A DNA stretch of 64,000 nt. Origin: Verrucomicrobiaceae bacterium (GTDB taxonomy: Bacteria; Verrucomicrobiota; Verrucomicrobiia; Verrucomicrobiales; Verrucomicrobiaceae). The translations under genes and the position numbers were made by a program. The stretch is from positions 1 to 64,000 of the forward strand of contig JAEUHM010000009.1 of NCBI GenBank assembly GCA_016795485.1, written 5' to 3'. The notes below the pieces were generated by a model. The model was not told the DNA's origin. It saw nothing but the letters and a program-made list of their open reading frames with translations, and made no database searches. Shown piece after piece: positions 1 to 8,239 of this stretch (position 1 is its first letter; each line of letters begins with the position of its first letter).

Positions 1-291
1 CTGCTGGCTTCAATCGCATCGGGTTTCGTCTGCGGCTTTGATCACCGTTTCCTGATCCATCACGTTCGTCTTACTACTCTCCCAATGGCTGGCGGATTCG
101 TCAGTGCCCTGCGCCCATCCTCGGAGTCCGCCTTTTCCAAACACACGCGAGTCCATCGCGTGGTGTGAAACGGCGCTGCATGTAGTTTCGGTTGAGGAGT
201 GGAGGTCATCGTCGCAGGCTATGCTGTCACAGATCCATGACGTTTTGGAGGGGAAAGGTGGCGGCCTTGTTTTCTGGCGAAAGCGGGCGCT
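1..291. other. left-edge stretch with no supportable gene
   Basis: No open frame here has convincing protein-like character. A short minus-strand frame beginning with ATG at 19 runs off the left edge but has no visible ribosome binding site, so it is not called. Confidence 0.5.
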
Positions 292-396
292 TCATGTCTG
301 CCTCTGACCGCTAGCCTTGCCTTTTTCGAAGCCCACTTGGAGTTCTTTCACGATCTCGGGTTCCTCGGAGCCGAGGTTCATCATCTCGCGCGGGGC
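292..396 (-). pseudogene. possible C-terminal remnant of a sulfatase
   Basis: Read on the minus strand between an in-frame stop at 399-397 and a stop at 294-292, this short frame encodes a peptide containing PREMMNLGSEEPEIVKELQ and ending EKGKASGQRQT. That pattern resembles the usual C-terminus of arylsulfatases, where a line like 'LYDLxxDPxExxNLA' is followed by a helix with 'xPEIVKxL'. No start codon or upstream sulfatase body is visible, and the ThuA-like gene ends just upstream, so this would be a decayed leftover. The resemblance is by eye and the piece is only about 34 residues, so it could be chance. Confidence 0.3.
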
Positions 397-419
397 TTAT
401 TGGGCTGCGAGATGCCCTC

Positions 420-1454
420 TCACTTCTGCTTCTTCTTTTTCTCGGGCTTCTTCGTGTTCGCGTTCGCCGGGATCGGCGAGTCCCAACCGGCATACATTTC
501 CGGTTTGATGCCGCGGGCGTAAGCGCCACCCGCGAAGGTGTTCGGCTTGAAGGGGCCGACGAAGGCGATGTTGAGGTCTGCTTTGATCTGCTCCTCCAAA
601 CCGAGCGCCCAGAAGATGCCGTTCACGAGCAGGCGGCGATAGCCGTCATTCGTGATGTCTTCCGATGTGCCATACAGCGACGTGAAAACGCGGCCTTCTT
701 TGCCCGAGGCGGATTTGTAGCTGCGCGTCCACTCGCTCGGCATCGGCGGCTTCGTGGTGTCGGCGGGTGAATCGGGCGTCATGCCGTTCAGCGGCTGCGC
801 CATCGTCAAAATCTCGCCGGAGGTCGGTTTGCCGACGTAACCGCCTGCCTGCACCCACACGTCCTTCACGCCGCGCAGGATCGGATGCGAGGCCTTGTCC
901 GGCACGAGGGCGATGCGCGTGCTTTGCTTGTGATTCGTGCCGTAGTGGCCAACCCAGGTCTGCCCGAGCACTTGATGGCCGAAGCCGAGCTCGTAGTCGC
1001 TGCCTTTGTAGTCGAAGGAATACTTCGCGTAGAGTGCGTCCTTTGGAATCTTGAAACCGTGCGTGGCCGTGCGCAGGCCGACGACGGGGCCGCCGCGCTT
1101 CAAATACTCATCAAAGTGCTTCATCTGCTCTGGCGGGAAGTTTTGGAAGCGAAGGAACACCACCGCGAGATCCGCTGTGTCCAGCGCCTCGATGCCCGGC
1201 ATGTTCGACGCATCCCCCGCGACGATCTCACCCGATGCCGGATCAATGCCAAACAGCACGGTGCACTTGAAGCCCTGATGCTTCGCCAAAAGCCGCGCGA
1301 GTCCCGGCAGCGACTCCTCAGAGCGATACTCATGGTCATCCGCCATGAAGACGATGTGCTTGCCTTTGCCAGGCCCCTCGGTGCCTTCAAACACAAGCGG
1401 CGCGGCAGTCGCGAACGAGACGATAGAGAACAGAGCGAGGAGGATGCGTTTCAT
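420..1454 (-). CDS. ThuA-like domain protein, secreted
   Basis: The protein (about 344 residues from the MKRILLALFS start) begins with a typical signal peptide ending near FATAAP, so it is probably exported. The body matches the ThuA-like fold (class I glutamine amidotransferase-like): a first strand with HIVFMADDHEYRSEE, an inner segment FLRFQNFPPEQMKHFDEYL, and GGPVVGLRTATHGF around the turn where related amidotransferases carry their nucleophile. ThuA-like proteins are abundant in Planctomycetes and Verrucomicrobia, often next to sugar-catabolic genes, but their reaction is mostly unknown. The tail is lysine-rich (KKPEKKKKQK). A longer start four codons upstream (MCHS) exists, but the chosen ATG puts the signal peptide at the N-terminus. 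Confidence 0.85.
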   Translation of the reverse strand: MKRILLALFSIVSFATAAPLVFEGTEGPGKGKHIVFMADDHEYRSEESLPGLARLLAKHQGFKCTVLFGIDPASGEIVAGDASNMPGIEALDTADLAVVFLRFQNFPPEQMKHFDEYLKRGGPVVGLRTATHGFKIPKDALYAKYSFDYKGSDYELGFGHQVLGQTWVGHYGTNHKQSTRIALVPDKASHPILRGVKDVWVQAGGYVGKPTSGEILTMAQPLNGMTPDSPADTTKPPMPSEWTRSYKSASGKEGRVFTSLYGTSEDITNDGYRRLLVNGIFWALGLEEQIKADLNIAFVGPFKPNTFAGGAYARGIKPEMYAGWDSPIPANANTKKPEKKKKQK

Positions 1455-1561
1455 AGAGTGGCACAAAGCGGCGGCAGATTACGTCAAACCAATGCCGTTT
1501 CTTCACTTCATGATCACTATAGTTTTGGGCGATGTTGGTTGACTCATCACTCCTAGTTTCA

Positions 1562-1579
1562 CCCCTGATTTTTCAGGGG
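1562..1579 (-). terminator. hairpin directly after tRNA-Leu
   Basis: A 7-bp perfect stem (CCCCTGA / TCAGGGG) with a four-T loop (plus strand) lies 4 nt beyond the 3' end of the minus-strand tRNA gene. No T-run follows on the minus strand, so it is either a weak terminator or a 3' processing boundary. Confidence 0.4.
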
Positions 1580-1583
1580 GAAG

Positions 1584-1668
1584 TGGTGCCGGCGGTCGGA
1601 CTCGAACCGACACTCCCGAAGGAACAAGATTTTGAGTCTAGCGCGTCTACCAATTTCACCACGCCGGC
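1584..1668 (-). tRNA. tRNA-Leu (anticodon CAA)
   Basis: On the minus strand the 85-nt gene starts GCCGGCGTGGTGAAATTGG and ends with GCCGGC followed by an encoded CCA. The acceptor stem GCCGGCG pairs with the 3' arm apart from the last pair. The D-arm has GGTAGACGC, typical of class II tRNAs, the T-loop is GGTTCGAGTCC, and a variable arm with CCTTCGGG is present. The anticodon CAA lies at 1634-1632 inside the loop CTCAAAA, decoding UUG leucine. The anticodon stem has one U-U mismatch. The encoded CCA and long variable arm make the call firm. Confidence 0.95.
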
Positions 1669-1732
1669 ATGTCTTGCGACAGGACTGAGTCAAGCGTGAG
1701 CGCCGAGGATTGCAAGCGGCAATCCTCAATGA

Positions 1733-2254
1733 TCATGGACGTTCTGCCCAGACGCTCGGAGACGAAAACGCTGCGACTGCCATGGCGCTCTGCCCGTGAA
1801 CTGGCTTGCAGCCAGCAACGGCGAGTAGTTCAAGCGCTTCGGCGCTGCGAACTGCTGGATAGAGCCACTCTTCACCGCCAATTTGTAGCTTGGGGAGCAA
1901 TGCAGAGCCTGCACGCTCGATCTCAAGACTGAGCAGCACCTTTCCATCGGCACCCTCAGTGCAACCAAGTGGTTCTTCCAGCCATCCGACAAGCCCGCTG
2001 TCATTCGCTACGTCCCAAATCTCTCCGCGCTCCAAATCAATCCGCACTCCAAAACCAACCGCTGACTTCACTCGACCCTCGTTCGCGTTCATGAAGCCAA
2101 ACATGACTTCGGAGATGCCCGGATGGACGCTTACATCGACTTGAAAACCAAACTTCACTGGAGTCGAAGGCACGCTCTGGCTTCCAAACGTCAAGACATC
2201 GAAGTCATGGAGGCCGAAAGCGGAAAGTGAGATGAAATCAGCAGGAGTATTCAT
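1733..2254 (-). CDS. hypothetical protein
   Basis: A 173-residue protein from the MNTPADF start, which is preferred over a TTG-type start four codons upstream. There is no signal peptide, membrane segment or motif that I recognise. The sequence is mixed alpha/beta-looking, with GFGVRIDLERGEIWDV and a C-terminal half rich in small residues. The gene points toward tRNA-Leu, with a 64-bp gap, and its upstream side is a strongly AT-rich spacer, which suggests its own promoter there. No function is proposed. Confidence 0.6.
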   Translation of the reverse strand: MNTPADFISLSAFGLHDFDVLTFGSQSVPSTPVKFGFQVDVSVHPGISEVMFGFMNANEGRVKSAVGFGVRIDLERGEIWDVANDSGLVGWLEEPLGCTEGADGKVLLSLEIERAGSALLPKLQIGGEEWLYPAVRSAEALELLAVAGCKPVHGQSAMAVAAFSSPSVWAERP

Positions 2255-2446
2255 GATTGTGAGCAATTGTTTTTAAAAATAATCGAAATATTTTAGATAA
2301 TCAAAGTATTTTTGTAATTTCTATTAAAATATACAAAAACAACGATTGCGACTTCTGCTTCCAAAATGCCTCCCTGTCTCAACCCAGGCCCCTTTAACCT
2401 CAAATTGAGGCTTTTCTCCCACGTCGGAGTGCCCTAAGCACTGCCA
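2255..2446. promoter_or_regulatory. AT-rich divergent promoter region
   Basis: This spacer between two divergently transcribed genes is markedly A+T-rich (2260-2345 is nearly all A/T) in an otherwise GC-rich window. It is the expected place for the promoters of the hypothetical gene on the minus strand and of rlpA on the plus strand. No -35/-10 pair stands out clearly enough to place. Confidence 0.45.
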
Positions 2447-2848
2447 ATGCGTGTTTTATTTGTTCTGCTCAACCTTCTGCTTCTCAGCTTAACTCTCTCG
2501 AACTGCCGATCCACGAACAGCCACCTATCCGATGGTGCCAGTCAGCGTTGGGTGACTTACCAAACCGGGAAAGCGTCGTGGTATGGAGGGCGCTGGCATG
2601 GCCGAAAAACCGCCAGCGGCGAGCGCTTCAACCAAGGCAGCATGACGGCCGCGCACAAGAAACTGCCATTTGGCACGCAGGTGCGCGTGACCAACGAAAA
2701 GAACGGCCAGACATGTGTGGTCCGCATCAATGATCGCGGACCCCACGTGAGAGGCCGAGTCATCGACCTCTCAGCAGCAGCGGCTAAGAAAATAGGCGCC
2801 TACAGTGCTGGTGTAGTGCCAGTAAAGCTAGAAGTCCTTCAAAACTAG
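2447..2848 (+). CDS. rlpA: RlpA-like lipoprotein (septal lytic transglycosylase family)
   Basis: This 133-residue protein starts with a lipoprotein signal peptide ([15 protein letters not shown]) ending in the lipobox LSNC, so it is probably lipid-anchored. The rest is the RlpA double-psi beta-barrel: [19 protein letters not shown], then the basic H and [25 protein letters not shown], and [15 protein letters not shown]. In RlpA of Pseudomonas the conserved Asp and His in this barrel cleave glycan strands lacking stem peptides. There is no C-terminal SPOR domain, so it is the short form. The length is normal for that form. The stop lies only 1 nt from the convergent sdhB gene. Confidence 0.9.
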   Translation: MRVLFVLLNLLLLSLTLSNCRSTNSHLSDGASQRWVTYQTGKASWYGGRWHGRKTASGERFNQGSMTAAHKKLPFGTQVRVTNEKNGQTCVVRINDRGPHVRGRVIDLSAAAAKKIGAYSAGVVPVKLEVLQN

Positions 2849-2849
2849 C

Positions 2850-3638
2850 TCAATCGCCCTCTGAGCGCTCTCTGGCGCTGGCAAGAAGCGCCTCACGGCC
2901 AGAAGCGACCGCAAAGTCCTTGTTCATGCTAGCAATCCAAGTGCGCGAAACATCCTTCGGACAGGCAGCCTCGCACTCATACTGGTTGGTGCAATTTCCA
3001 AAGCCTTCTTTGTCCATCTGGCGAACCATGCCCAGAGTGCGGCGATGTTTCTCGGGCTGGCCTTGTGGAAGGGCGTTGAGTTGGCCGATTTTAGCAGAGA
3101 CGAAGAGCATGGCGCTCGCGTTCTTACAGGACGCAACACAAGCACCGCAACCGATGCAAGCCGCAGCATCCATCGCTGCATCCGCCACTTCTTTACCAAT
3201 GGGGAGCGCATTGGCATCCTGAGGTGCACCCGTTCTCACGCTAACAAAGCCGCCTGCTGCCATGATGCGGTCAAATGCCGAGCGGTCGACCATAAGGTCC
3301 TTCATCACCGGGAAAGCCCGTGCGCGGAAGGGTTCAATCCAAATGGTATCGCCGTTGCGGAACTTCCGCATGTGCAACTGGCAGGTGGTGGTGGCTCGCT
3401 CGGGACCATGTGGCCGACCATTGATGACCATGCTGCACATTCCACAGATGCCTTCCCGGCAGTCGTGGTCGAATGCGACTGGTTCTTTTCCATCGGCGAT
3501 CAGACGCTCATTGACGATATCCATCATCTCCAAAAAGGAGGCGTGATCGGGGATGTCACGTGCTTCGATGTCCTGGAAGGAACCTTTGGCGTTGGGGCTG
3601 GCTTGGCGCCAGACTTTGAGGTGAAGATTGAGGTTCAT
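2850..3638 (-). CDS. sdhB: succinate dehydrogenase iron-sulfur subunit
   Basis: The 262-residue protein carries the electron-transfer subunit's three cluster sites: the 2Fe-2S ferredoxin motif CREGICGMC plus a later Cys, then [11 protein letters not shown] and the final Cys-containing segment [12 protein letters not shown] for the 4Fe-4S and 3Fe-4S clusters. It passes electrons from the SdhA flavin to the membrane quinone site. The open frame continues 103 codons upstream into sdhA, but homology begins at [12 protein letters not shown] (ATG at 3638), so that start is used. It is last in sdhC-sdhA-sdhB on the minus strand, 52 nt after sdhA. The sequence style ([12 protein letters not shown] start, [10 protein letters not shown]) fits the class B enzyme of Verrucomicrobia and Bacteroidetes. 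Confidence 0.96.
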   Translation of the reverse strand: MNLNLHLKVWRQASPNAKGSFQDIEARDIPDHASFLEMMDIVNERLIADGKEPVAFDHDCREGICGMCSMVINGRPHGPERATTTCQLHMRKFRNGDTIWIEPFRARAFPVMKDLMVDRSAFDRIMAAGGFVSVRTGAPQDANALPIGKEVADAAMDAAACIGCGACVASCKNASAMLFVSAKIGQLNALPQGQPEKHRRTLGMVRQMDKEGFGNCTNQYECEAACPKDVSRTWIASMNKDFAVASGREALLASARERSEGD

Positions 3639-3690
3639 TGGGCTCGCTACTCTCGCGGTTGCGGTGGTGGACGATGTTCTTGGTAAAAGA

Positions 3691-5601
3691 TTACTTGTAG
3701 CTGCGGACGGCAAGATGGACTTCTTCAAACTGAAGTTCCTCTTTGTGGAGAGAAGGTTTGGAGAAATCACCCGTGTGCTCCCATGCTGCGGCATACGTGA
3801 AGTTGGCGTCATCACGCTTAGCTTCCCCGTCTTCCGTTTGGTGCTCACTCCGGAAGTGACCGCCGCATGACTCCTCACGGTGACGAGCATCCAGACAAAG
3901 GAGTTCAGCGAACTCCAAGAAGTCTGCGACACGGCCTGCCTTCTCAAGTTCCTGGTTCACAGCCTCGCCAGAGCCAGGGATGTTCACGTTGTTCCAGAAC
4001 TCATCACGAAGGGCTGGAATCTTCTCCAGTGCAGAAGTTAGACCATCAAAGTCACGAGCCATTCCGCACTTCTCCCACACGAGCAGACCGAGCTCTCTGT
4101 GGAACGAATCCACACTGCGCTTGCCTTTGATGTTCAGCAGACGGTGAGTGCGAGCATTCACATCTTCCAGTGCGCGCTTGAACTCAGCATTGTCGGTGGT
4201 GATTGCACCCGGCTTCTGCGTCACCAAGTAGTTGGCGATCGTTGTTGGGATCACGAAATAACCGTCCGCTAGGCCCTGCATGAGCGCGCTGGCTCCGAGG
4301 CGGTTTGCACCGTGGTCGGAGAAGTTTGCCTCGCCCAGCACGTGAAGGCCTGGGAGGTTTGACATCAGGTTATAATCAACCCACAGGCCGCCCATGGTGT
4401 AGTGGACAGCAGGGTAGATGCGCATCGGCTGCTTGTAAGCGTTCTCGCCAGTGATGCGCTCATACATATCGAAGAGGTTGCCGTAGCGCTCACGGATGGT
4501 TTGCTCACCGAACTTCTCAATGGCCTCAGAGAAGTCGAGATAAACTCCACGCCCTCCAGGACCAACGCCACGACCATCGTCACAGGCTTCCTTGGCCGCA
4601 CGGGAAGATATGTCCCGCGGAGCAAGGTTTCCAAAGCTCGGATACTTGCGCTCCAGGTAATAGTCGCGCTCGTCTTCAGGGATCTGGCTTGGGTGACGAT
4701 TGTCGCCCTTTTTCTTCGGTGCCCACACACGACCATCATTCCGAAGCGACTCGGACATGAGCGTCAGCTTGGACTGATAATCACCGCTAACAGGGATGCA
4801 CGTCGGGTGAATCTGCGTGTAGCAAGGATTCGCAAAGAATGCCCCCTTCTTGTGTGCTCTCCACGTGGCCGTGACGTTACAGCCCATGGCGTTGGTGGAG
4901 AGATAAAACACATTGCCATAACCACCCGTGCAGAGCAGCACACAGTCAGCTGCGTGTGCTTCCACCTTACCAGTGGTCAGATTGCGTGTGATGATGCCTT
5001 TGGCATGTCCATCCACCGTGACGAGTTCCAACATCTCACTGCGGGAATACATTTGGACGTTTCCTGAAGCGATCTCTTTGGACAAGGCAGAGTAGGCTCC
5101 CAGGAGCAACTGCTGGCCAGTCTGACCACGTGCATAGAAGGTGCGGCTCACTTGGGCTCCACCGAAAGAGCGGTTGGCCAATAGACCGCCGTATTCACGG
5201 GCAAACGGCACACCCTGGGCAACACATTGATCGATGATGTTGGCGCTGACCTCAGCTAGGCGGTAAACATTACCTTCCCGAGCGCGAAAGTCGCCGCCCT
5301 TGATGGTGTCGTAAAAAAGGCGGTAAATCGAGTCGCCATCGTTCTGGTAGTTTTTGGCGGCATTGATACCCCCTTGAGCAGCAATGGAGTGGGCGCGTCT
5401 TGGCGAGTCTTGGAAACAGAAGCACTTTACCTTGTAGCCGAGCTCCGATAGCGAGGCTGCTGCAGAAGCACCGGCAAGACCGCTGCCTACGACGATCACG
5501 GTGTACTTCCGCTTGTTCTTTGGGTTGATCAGCTTCGAGTCGCGCTTATGCTTTGACCACTTCTCGGACAGCGGACCAGATGGAATCTTTGAATCGAGCA
5601 T
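3691..5601 (-). CDS. sdhA: succinate dehydrogenase/fumarate reductase flavoprotein subunit
   Basis: The 636-residue catalytic subunit oxidises succinate to fumarate in the TCA cycle. Visible features are the N-terminal FAD-binding glycine motif [15 protein letters not shown], the covalent-FAD histidine in [15 protein letters not shown], and [14 protein letters not shown], followed by the capping domain. The C-terminal stretch after [15 protein letters not shown] is shared with class B enzymes. Two starts are possible: GTG at 5646, overlapping the sdhC stop, or ATG at 5601. The extra 15 codons come from a low-complexity spacer with two GATTGTTGAT copies, and the family usually begins near LDSKIPSGP, so 5601 is chosen. 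Confidence 0.95.
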   Translation of the reverse strand: MLDSKIPSGPLSEKWSKHKRDSKLINPKNKRKYTVIVVGSGLAGASAAASLSELGYKVKCFCFQDSPRRAHSIAAQGGINAAKNYQNDGDSIYRLFYDTIKGGDFRAREGNVYRLAEVSANIIDQCVAQGVPFAREYGGLLANRSFGGAQVSRTFYARGQTGQQLLLGAYSALSKEIASGNVQMYSRSEMLELVTVDGHAKGIITRNLTTGKVEAHAADCVLLCTGGYGNVFYLSTNAMGCNVTATWRAHKKGAFFANPCYTQIHPTCIPVSGDYQSKLTLMSESLRNDGRVWAPKKKGDNRHPSQIPEDERDYYLERKYPSFGNLAPRDISSRAAKEACDDGRGVGPGGRGVYLDFSEAIEKFGEQTIRERYGNLFDMYERITGENAYKQPMRIYPAVHYTMGGLWVDYNLMSNLPGLHVLGEANFSDHGANRLGASALMQGLADGYFVIPTTIANYLVTQKPGAITTDNAEFKRALEDVNARTHRLLNIKGKRSVDSFHRELGLLVWEKCGMARDFDGLTSALEKIPALRDEFWNNVNIPGSGEAVNQELEKAGRVADFLEFAELLCLDARHREESCGGHFRSEHQTEDGEAKRDDANFTYAAAWEHTGDFSKPSLHKEELQFEEVHLAVRSYK

Positions 5602-5642
5602 CTTCGGATTGTTGATAGTAGATTGTTGATCTTGGATTCCTG

Positions 5643-6323
5643 TCACTTCACTAGCCCCATGTTGATGGCGAGAGGGACAACGCTAAAACCAGCCAGGATG
5701 AGGAAGGCAAAAGCCAGGCCTAGCTTCTTGAAAAGCTTGCCGCTGGCCTCGGTGTTAAGACCCAAAGTCTGCGGGATGCTCGCCACACCGTGACTGAGGT
5801 GGGAGCAAAGGAAAACCATCGAGAGGATGTAAAACCCAGTCACTAGCGGGAAGCTGAAGCCTTTGATCATCATCTGATAGGCATCGAAAACCTTCTCACC
5901 CGCCAAATCGAACAGTGGAAGCTGATTGAACCCGTGCCAGACGCGCACGGTGAAGTGCAGGATGTGGTAGATGAAAAAGCTCAGAAGCGTCAGGCCGCTG
6001 ATGATCATGACGCGGCTCGACTTGCTGGCCACCTGCGTGTGCTGATAGCCGTAGGGCTCAGCTCGTGCCGCTCGGTTCTGCTTGGTCAGTTGGATCGTGA
6101 ACAAGACGTGCACGATGATGCTGCCAAAGACGACCGAACGCGCCACCCAAATGCCCATGCCGTGCCCGACAGTGTGCAGGAAGTGCGCGTACTCATTGTA
6201 GGCCGCAGGACCCGCAAACATAAGCAGGTGCCCGATCATGTGACCAAATACGAAGCCCACCAGCACAAGACCGGTGAGCGCCACGACGATTTTTTTGCCG
6301 ATGGAAGAACTCAAGAATCTCAT
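5643..6323 (-). CDS. sdhC: succinate dehydrogenase cytochrome b558-type membrane subunit
   Basis: This 226-residue integral membrane protein has five hydrophobic helices, beginning [20 protein letters not shown] and ending [20 protein letters not shown]. Histidines suited to bis-His haem ligation sit in [34 protein letters not shown] and SHLSHGV. One large subunit in place of separate SdhC and SdhD is the hallmark of class B (two-haem) succinate:quinone oxidoreductases, as in Bacillus and Wolinella. It anchors SdhAB and holds the quinone site. It is the first gene of the operon and starts 9 nt after the Dabb gene, so that gene may be co-transcribed. Confidence 0.93.
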   Translation of the reverse strand: MRFLSSSIGKKIVVALTGLVLVGFVFGHMIGHLLMFAGPAAYNEYAHFLHTVGHGMGIWVARSVVFGSIIVHVLFTIQLTKQNRAARAEPYGYQHTQVASKSSRVMIISGLTLLSFFIYHILHFTVRVWHGFNQLPLFDLAGEKVFDAYQMMIKGFSFPLVTGFYILSMVFLCSHLSHGVASIPQTLGLNTEASGKLFKKLGLAFAFLILAGFSVVPLAINMGLVK

Positions 6324-6332
6324 CTCACTTCA

Positions 6333-6641
6333 TTACGCCTCCGGTGTCATATCGTAGACGATAACTTTTTCCCACATCGTCTTGCACGTGTTGATGAATC
6401 GCTGGTGGTCCTTGCACTCGTTCTGGTAGAAGTCGTGGTCAGCATCTGTGGCAAACTCGACGATCAAGTTCCAGTCGAACGACAGGTCACACACGGGGCG
6501 TGGGTCCACTTTGGCTGGCTTGCCGATCCGAGCCTGCTTGAGATAGCTGATGCGGGTGAGAAGCCTCAACTCCTCTTCAAAAACCTTCCGGTCCGCTGCC
6601 GGGAGATCCCTTTTGAGCCAAAAATAAACGCTGTGGAACAT
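6333..6641 (-). CDS. stress-responsive alpha/beta-barrel (Dabb) domain protein
   Basis: A 102-residue protein with the dimeric alpha-beta barrel pattern: N-terminal MFHSVYFWLKRDLP, a central DLSFDWNLIVEFATDADHDFYQN and a C-terminal IVYDMTPEA. Verrucomicrobial and planctomycetal Dabb proteins of this length are common and uncharacterised. The first strand (HSVYFWLK) and DHDFYQNECKDHQRFI fit the Pfam Dabb family by eye. Its 9-nt spacing to sdhC suggests co-transcription, but no biochemical link to SDH is known. Confidence 0.8.
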   Translation of the reverse strand: MFHSVYFWLKRDLPAADRKVFEEELRLLTRISYLKQARIGKPAKVDPRPVCDLSFDWNLIVEFATDADHDFYQNECKDHQRFINTCKTMWEKVIVYDMTPEA

Positions 6642-6740
6642 GACGGCTGCGACTCTGGCAAGTCCTGCGGCCCGATCAAACCCAAAAAATCCCGGAATCT
6701 TGTGCGTTTGGCCGCGATAACGCGCTTCTGGAGTAGAAGA

Positions 6741-8222
6741 TCAGGCAATCCACTCCTTGATCACTCGCCCAGACACGTCCGTGAGCCGGAAATCCCGCCC
6801 TTGGAAACGATGCGTGAGCCGCAGGTGATCAAAGCCGAACTGATTCAGCATCGTCCCGTGGAAATCGTGCAAATCGACTGGGTTCTCTGTCACTCCCCAG
6901 CCGATTTCGTCGGTATCACCGTAAACGTGTCCACCTTTCAGGCCTCCACCCGCTGCCAGCATGGTGAAAGCAAATGGATGGTGATCGCGGCCTGTGACGT
7001 TGGGGTTCCCGCCTCGATTCTCGCCCAGCGGAGTGCGACCAAACTCCGAGCCAAACACCACCATCGTGTCTTCCAGCATGCCACGCTCCTTCAGGTCGCG
7101 GATGAGCGCGGCGATTGGCTGGTCCGCCATGCCTGCGTTGTAAGCTAGTTCGTTATCCAAGTTGGAGTGGTGATCCCAACTAGCGTGCATAATGCTCACG
7201 AAACGCACTCCGCGTTCAACCAAGCGTCTCGCTAACAAGCAATTAGTCGCAAAGGACTTATATTGCCCTGGTCCCCCGCCCCGCGTTGCTTTAATCGGTG
7301 GATCATTTCGATTCACTCCATAAGCCTCAAGCGTCTTTGGGCTTTCCTGGCCAAGGTCGATTAACTCAGGAGCGGCTGTCTGCATGCGGAACGCAAGTTC
7401 ATACGATGCAATGCGGCTAGCGATCTCTGGGTCTTTGTATTGGGCAAAACGCTCCTGATTGAGCACCTGCAAGGTGTCCAGCCCACGCCGCTGAAGAGTT
7501 GCAGGCAAGCCGGCTGGGTTTTGCAAATTGAGCACGGGCTCTCCCTTGTTGCGGAAGAGGACTCCTGCATAAACACTGGGCAAGAATCCGCTCTGCCAAA
7601 GCGATGCCCCGCCGCTCGTTCCTCTGCCCGCCGTGAGCACTACATAACCGGGAAGATTCCGACTCTCACTGCCGAGGCCGTAGGTGAGCCATGAACCAAT
7701 CGTTGGCAGGCCAAACGCTGCCCTTCCGCTGTGAAGAACGAGTTGTCCGGGGTGATGATTAAACTGGTCGGTGTGCAGCGAGCGAATCTTGAGCCACTCA
7801 TCTGCTGTTTTTGCCATGTGTGGCAGCAGATCACTGAAATACATACCGCTCTGGCCGTGTCGCGCCCACTTCCGATTGCTCCCCATGAGCCGCGCGGTCT
7901 CTTTCTTGATGAAAGCGAATCTCACGTTCTTGGTCATGCTCTCAGGCAGCGCCTGACCATGCAGTTCATTAAGTTTGGGCTTGGGATCAAACAAGTCGAG
8001 CTGACTTGGCGCGCCTTCCATGAAGATGAAGATGCAGTTCCTTGCCCTGGCAGGAAAATGCGGCTTACGCGGCATCAGAGGGTCAGTTGCAGTGACTGAC
8101 GGTGCAGCAAGCAGCCCGTTTTCCGCCAGCATGGAGCCTAGCGCCATCATGCCGAGGCCATTGGCTGTCGTAGTGAGGTACTCCCGTCGAGTTTGGAGAA
8201 TCGTGTCGTCTATCGGTGACAT
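6741..8222 (-). CDS. DUF1501 (sulfatase-like) protein
   Basis: This 493-residue protein belongs to the DUF1501 group, which has an alkaline-phosphatase/sulfatase-like fold. Near the start is TRREYLTTTANGLG, a twin-arginine-like export signal. The family signatures ARNCIFIFMEGAPSQLDLFDPK, HTDQFNHHPGQLVLHSG, DTMVVFGSEFGRTP and NVTGRDHHPFAFTMLAAGGG are all present. Such proteins are regularly paired with a PSD1 cytochrome protein, as here: the gene starts 17 nt after the PSD1 stop, so the two form an operon. The role is thought to be in polysaccharide or sulfated-glycan use, which is inference. The ATG at 8222 is preferred over one 25 codons upstream inside PSD1. Confidence 0.92.
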   Translation of the reverse strand: MSPIDDTILQTRREYLTTTANGLGMMALGSMLAENGLLAAPSVTATDPLMPRKPHFPARARNCIFIFMEGAPSQLDLFDPKPKLNELHGQALPESMTKNVRFAFIKKETARLMGSNRKWARHGQSGMYFSDLLPHMAKTADEWLKIRSLHTDQFNHHPGQLVLHSGRAAFGLPTIGSWLTYGLGSESRNLPGYVVLTAGRGTSGGASLWQSGFLPSVYAGVLFRNKGEPVLNLQNPAGLPATLQRRGLDTLQVLNQERFAQYKDPEIASRIASYELAFRMQTAAPELIDLGQESPKTLEAYGVNRNDPPIKATRGGGPGQYKSFATNCLLARRLVERGVRFVSIMHASWDHHSNLDNELAYNAGMADQPIAALIRDLKERGMLEDTMVVFGSEFGRTPLGENRGGNPNVTGRDHHPFAFTMLAAGGGLKGGHVYGDTDEIGWGVTENPVDLHDFHGTMLNQFGFDHLRLTHRFQGRDFRLTDVSGRVIKEWIA

Positions 8223-8239
8223 AGTTGTGGATCGGCTTC

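Noticed and set aside
1..60. A gene running off the left edge on the minus strand
   Set aside because: Only about six codons are visible from the ATG at 19 and no ribosome binding site precedes it.
5934..7148. A 404-codon plus-strand frame over sdhC, the Dabb gene and DUF1501
   Set aside because: It runs across three well-supported genes on the other strand and has no domain.
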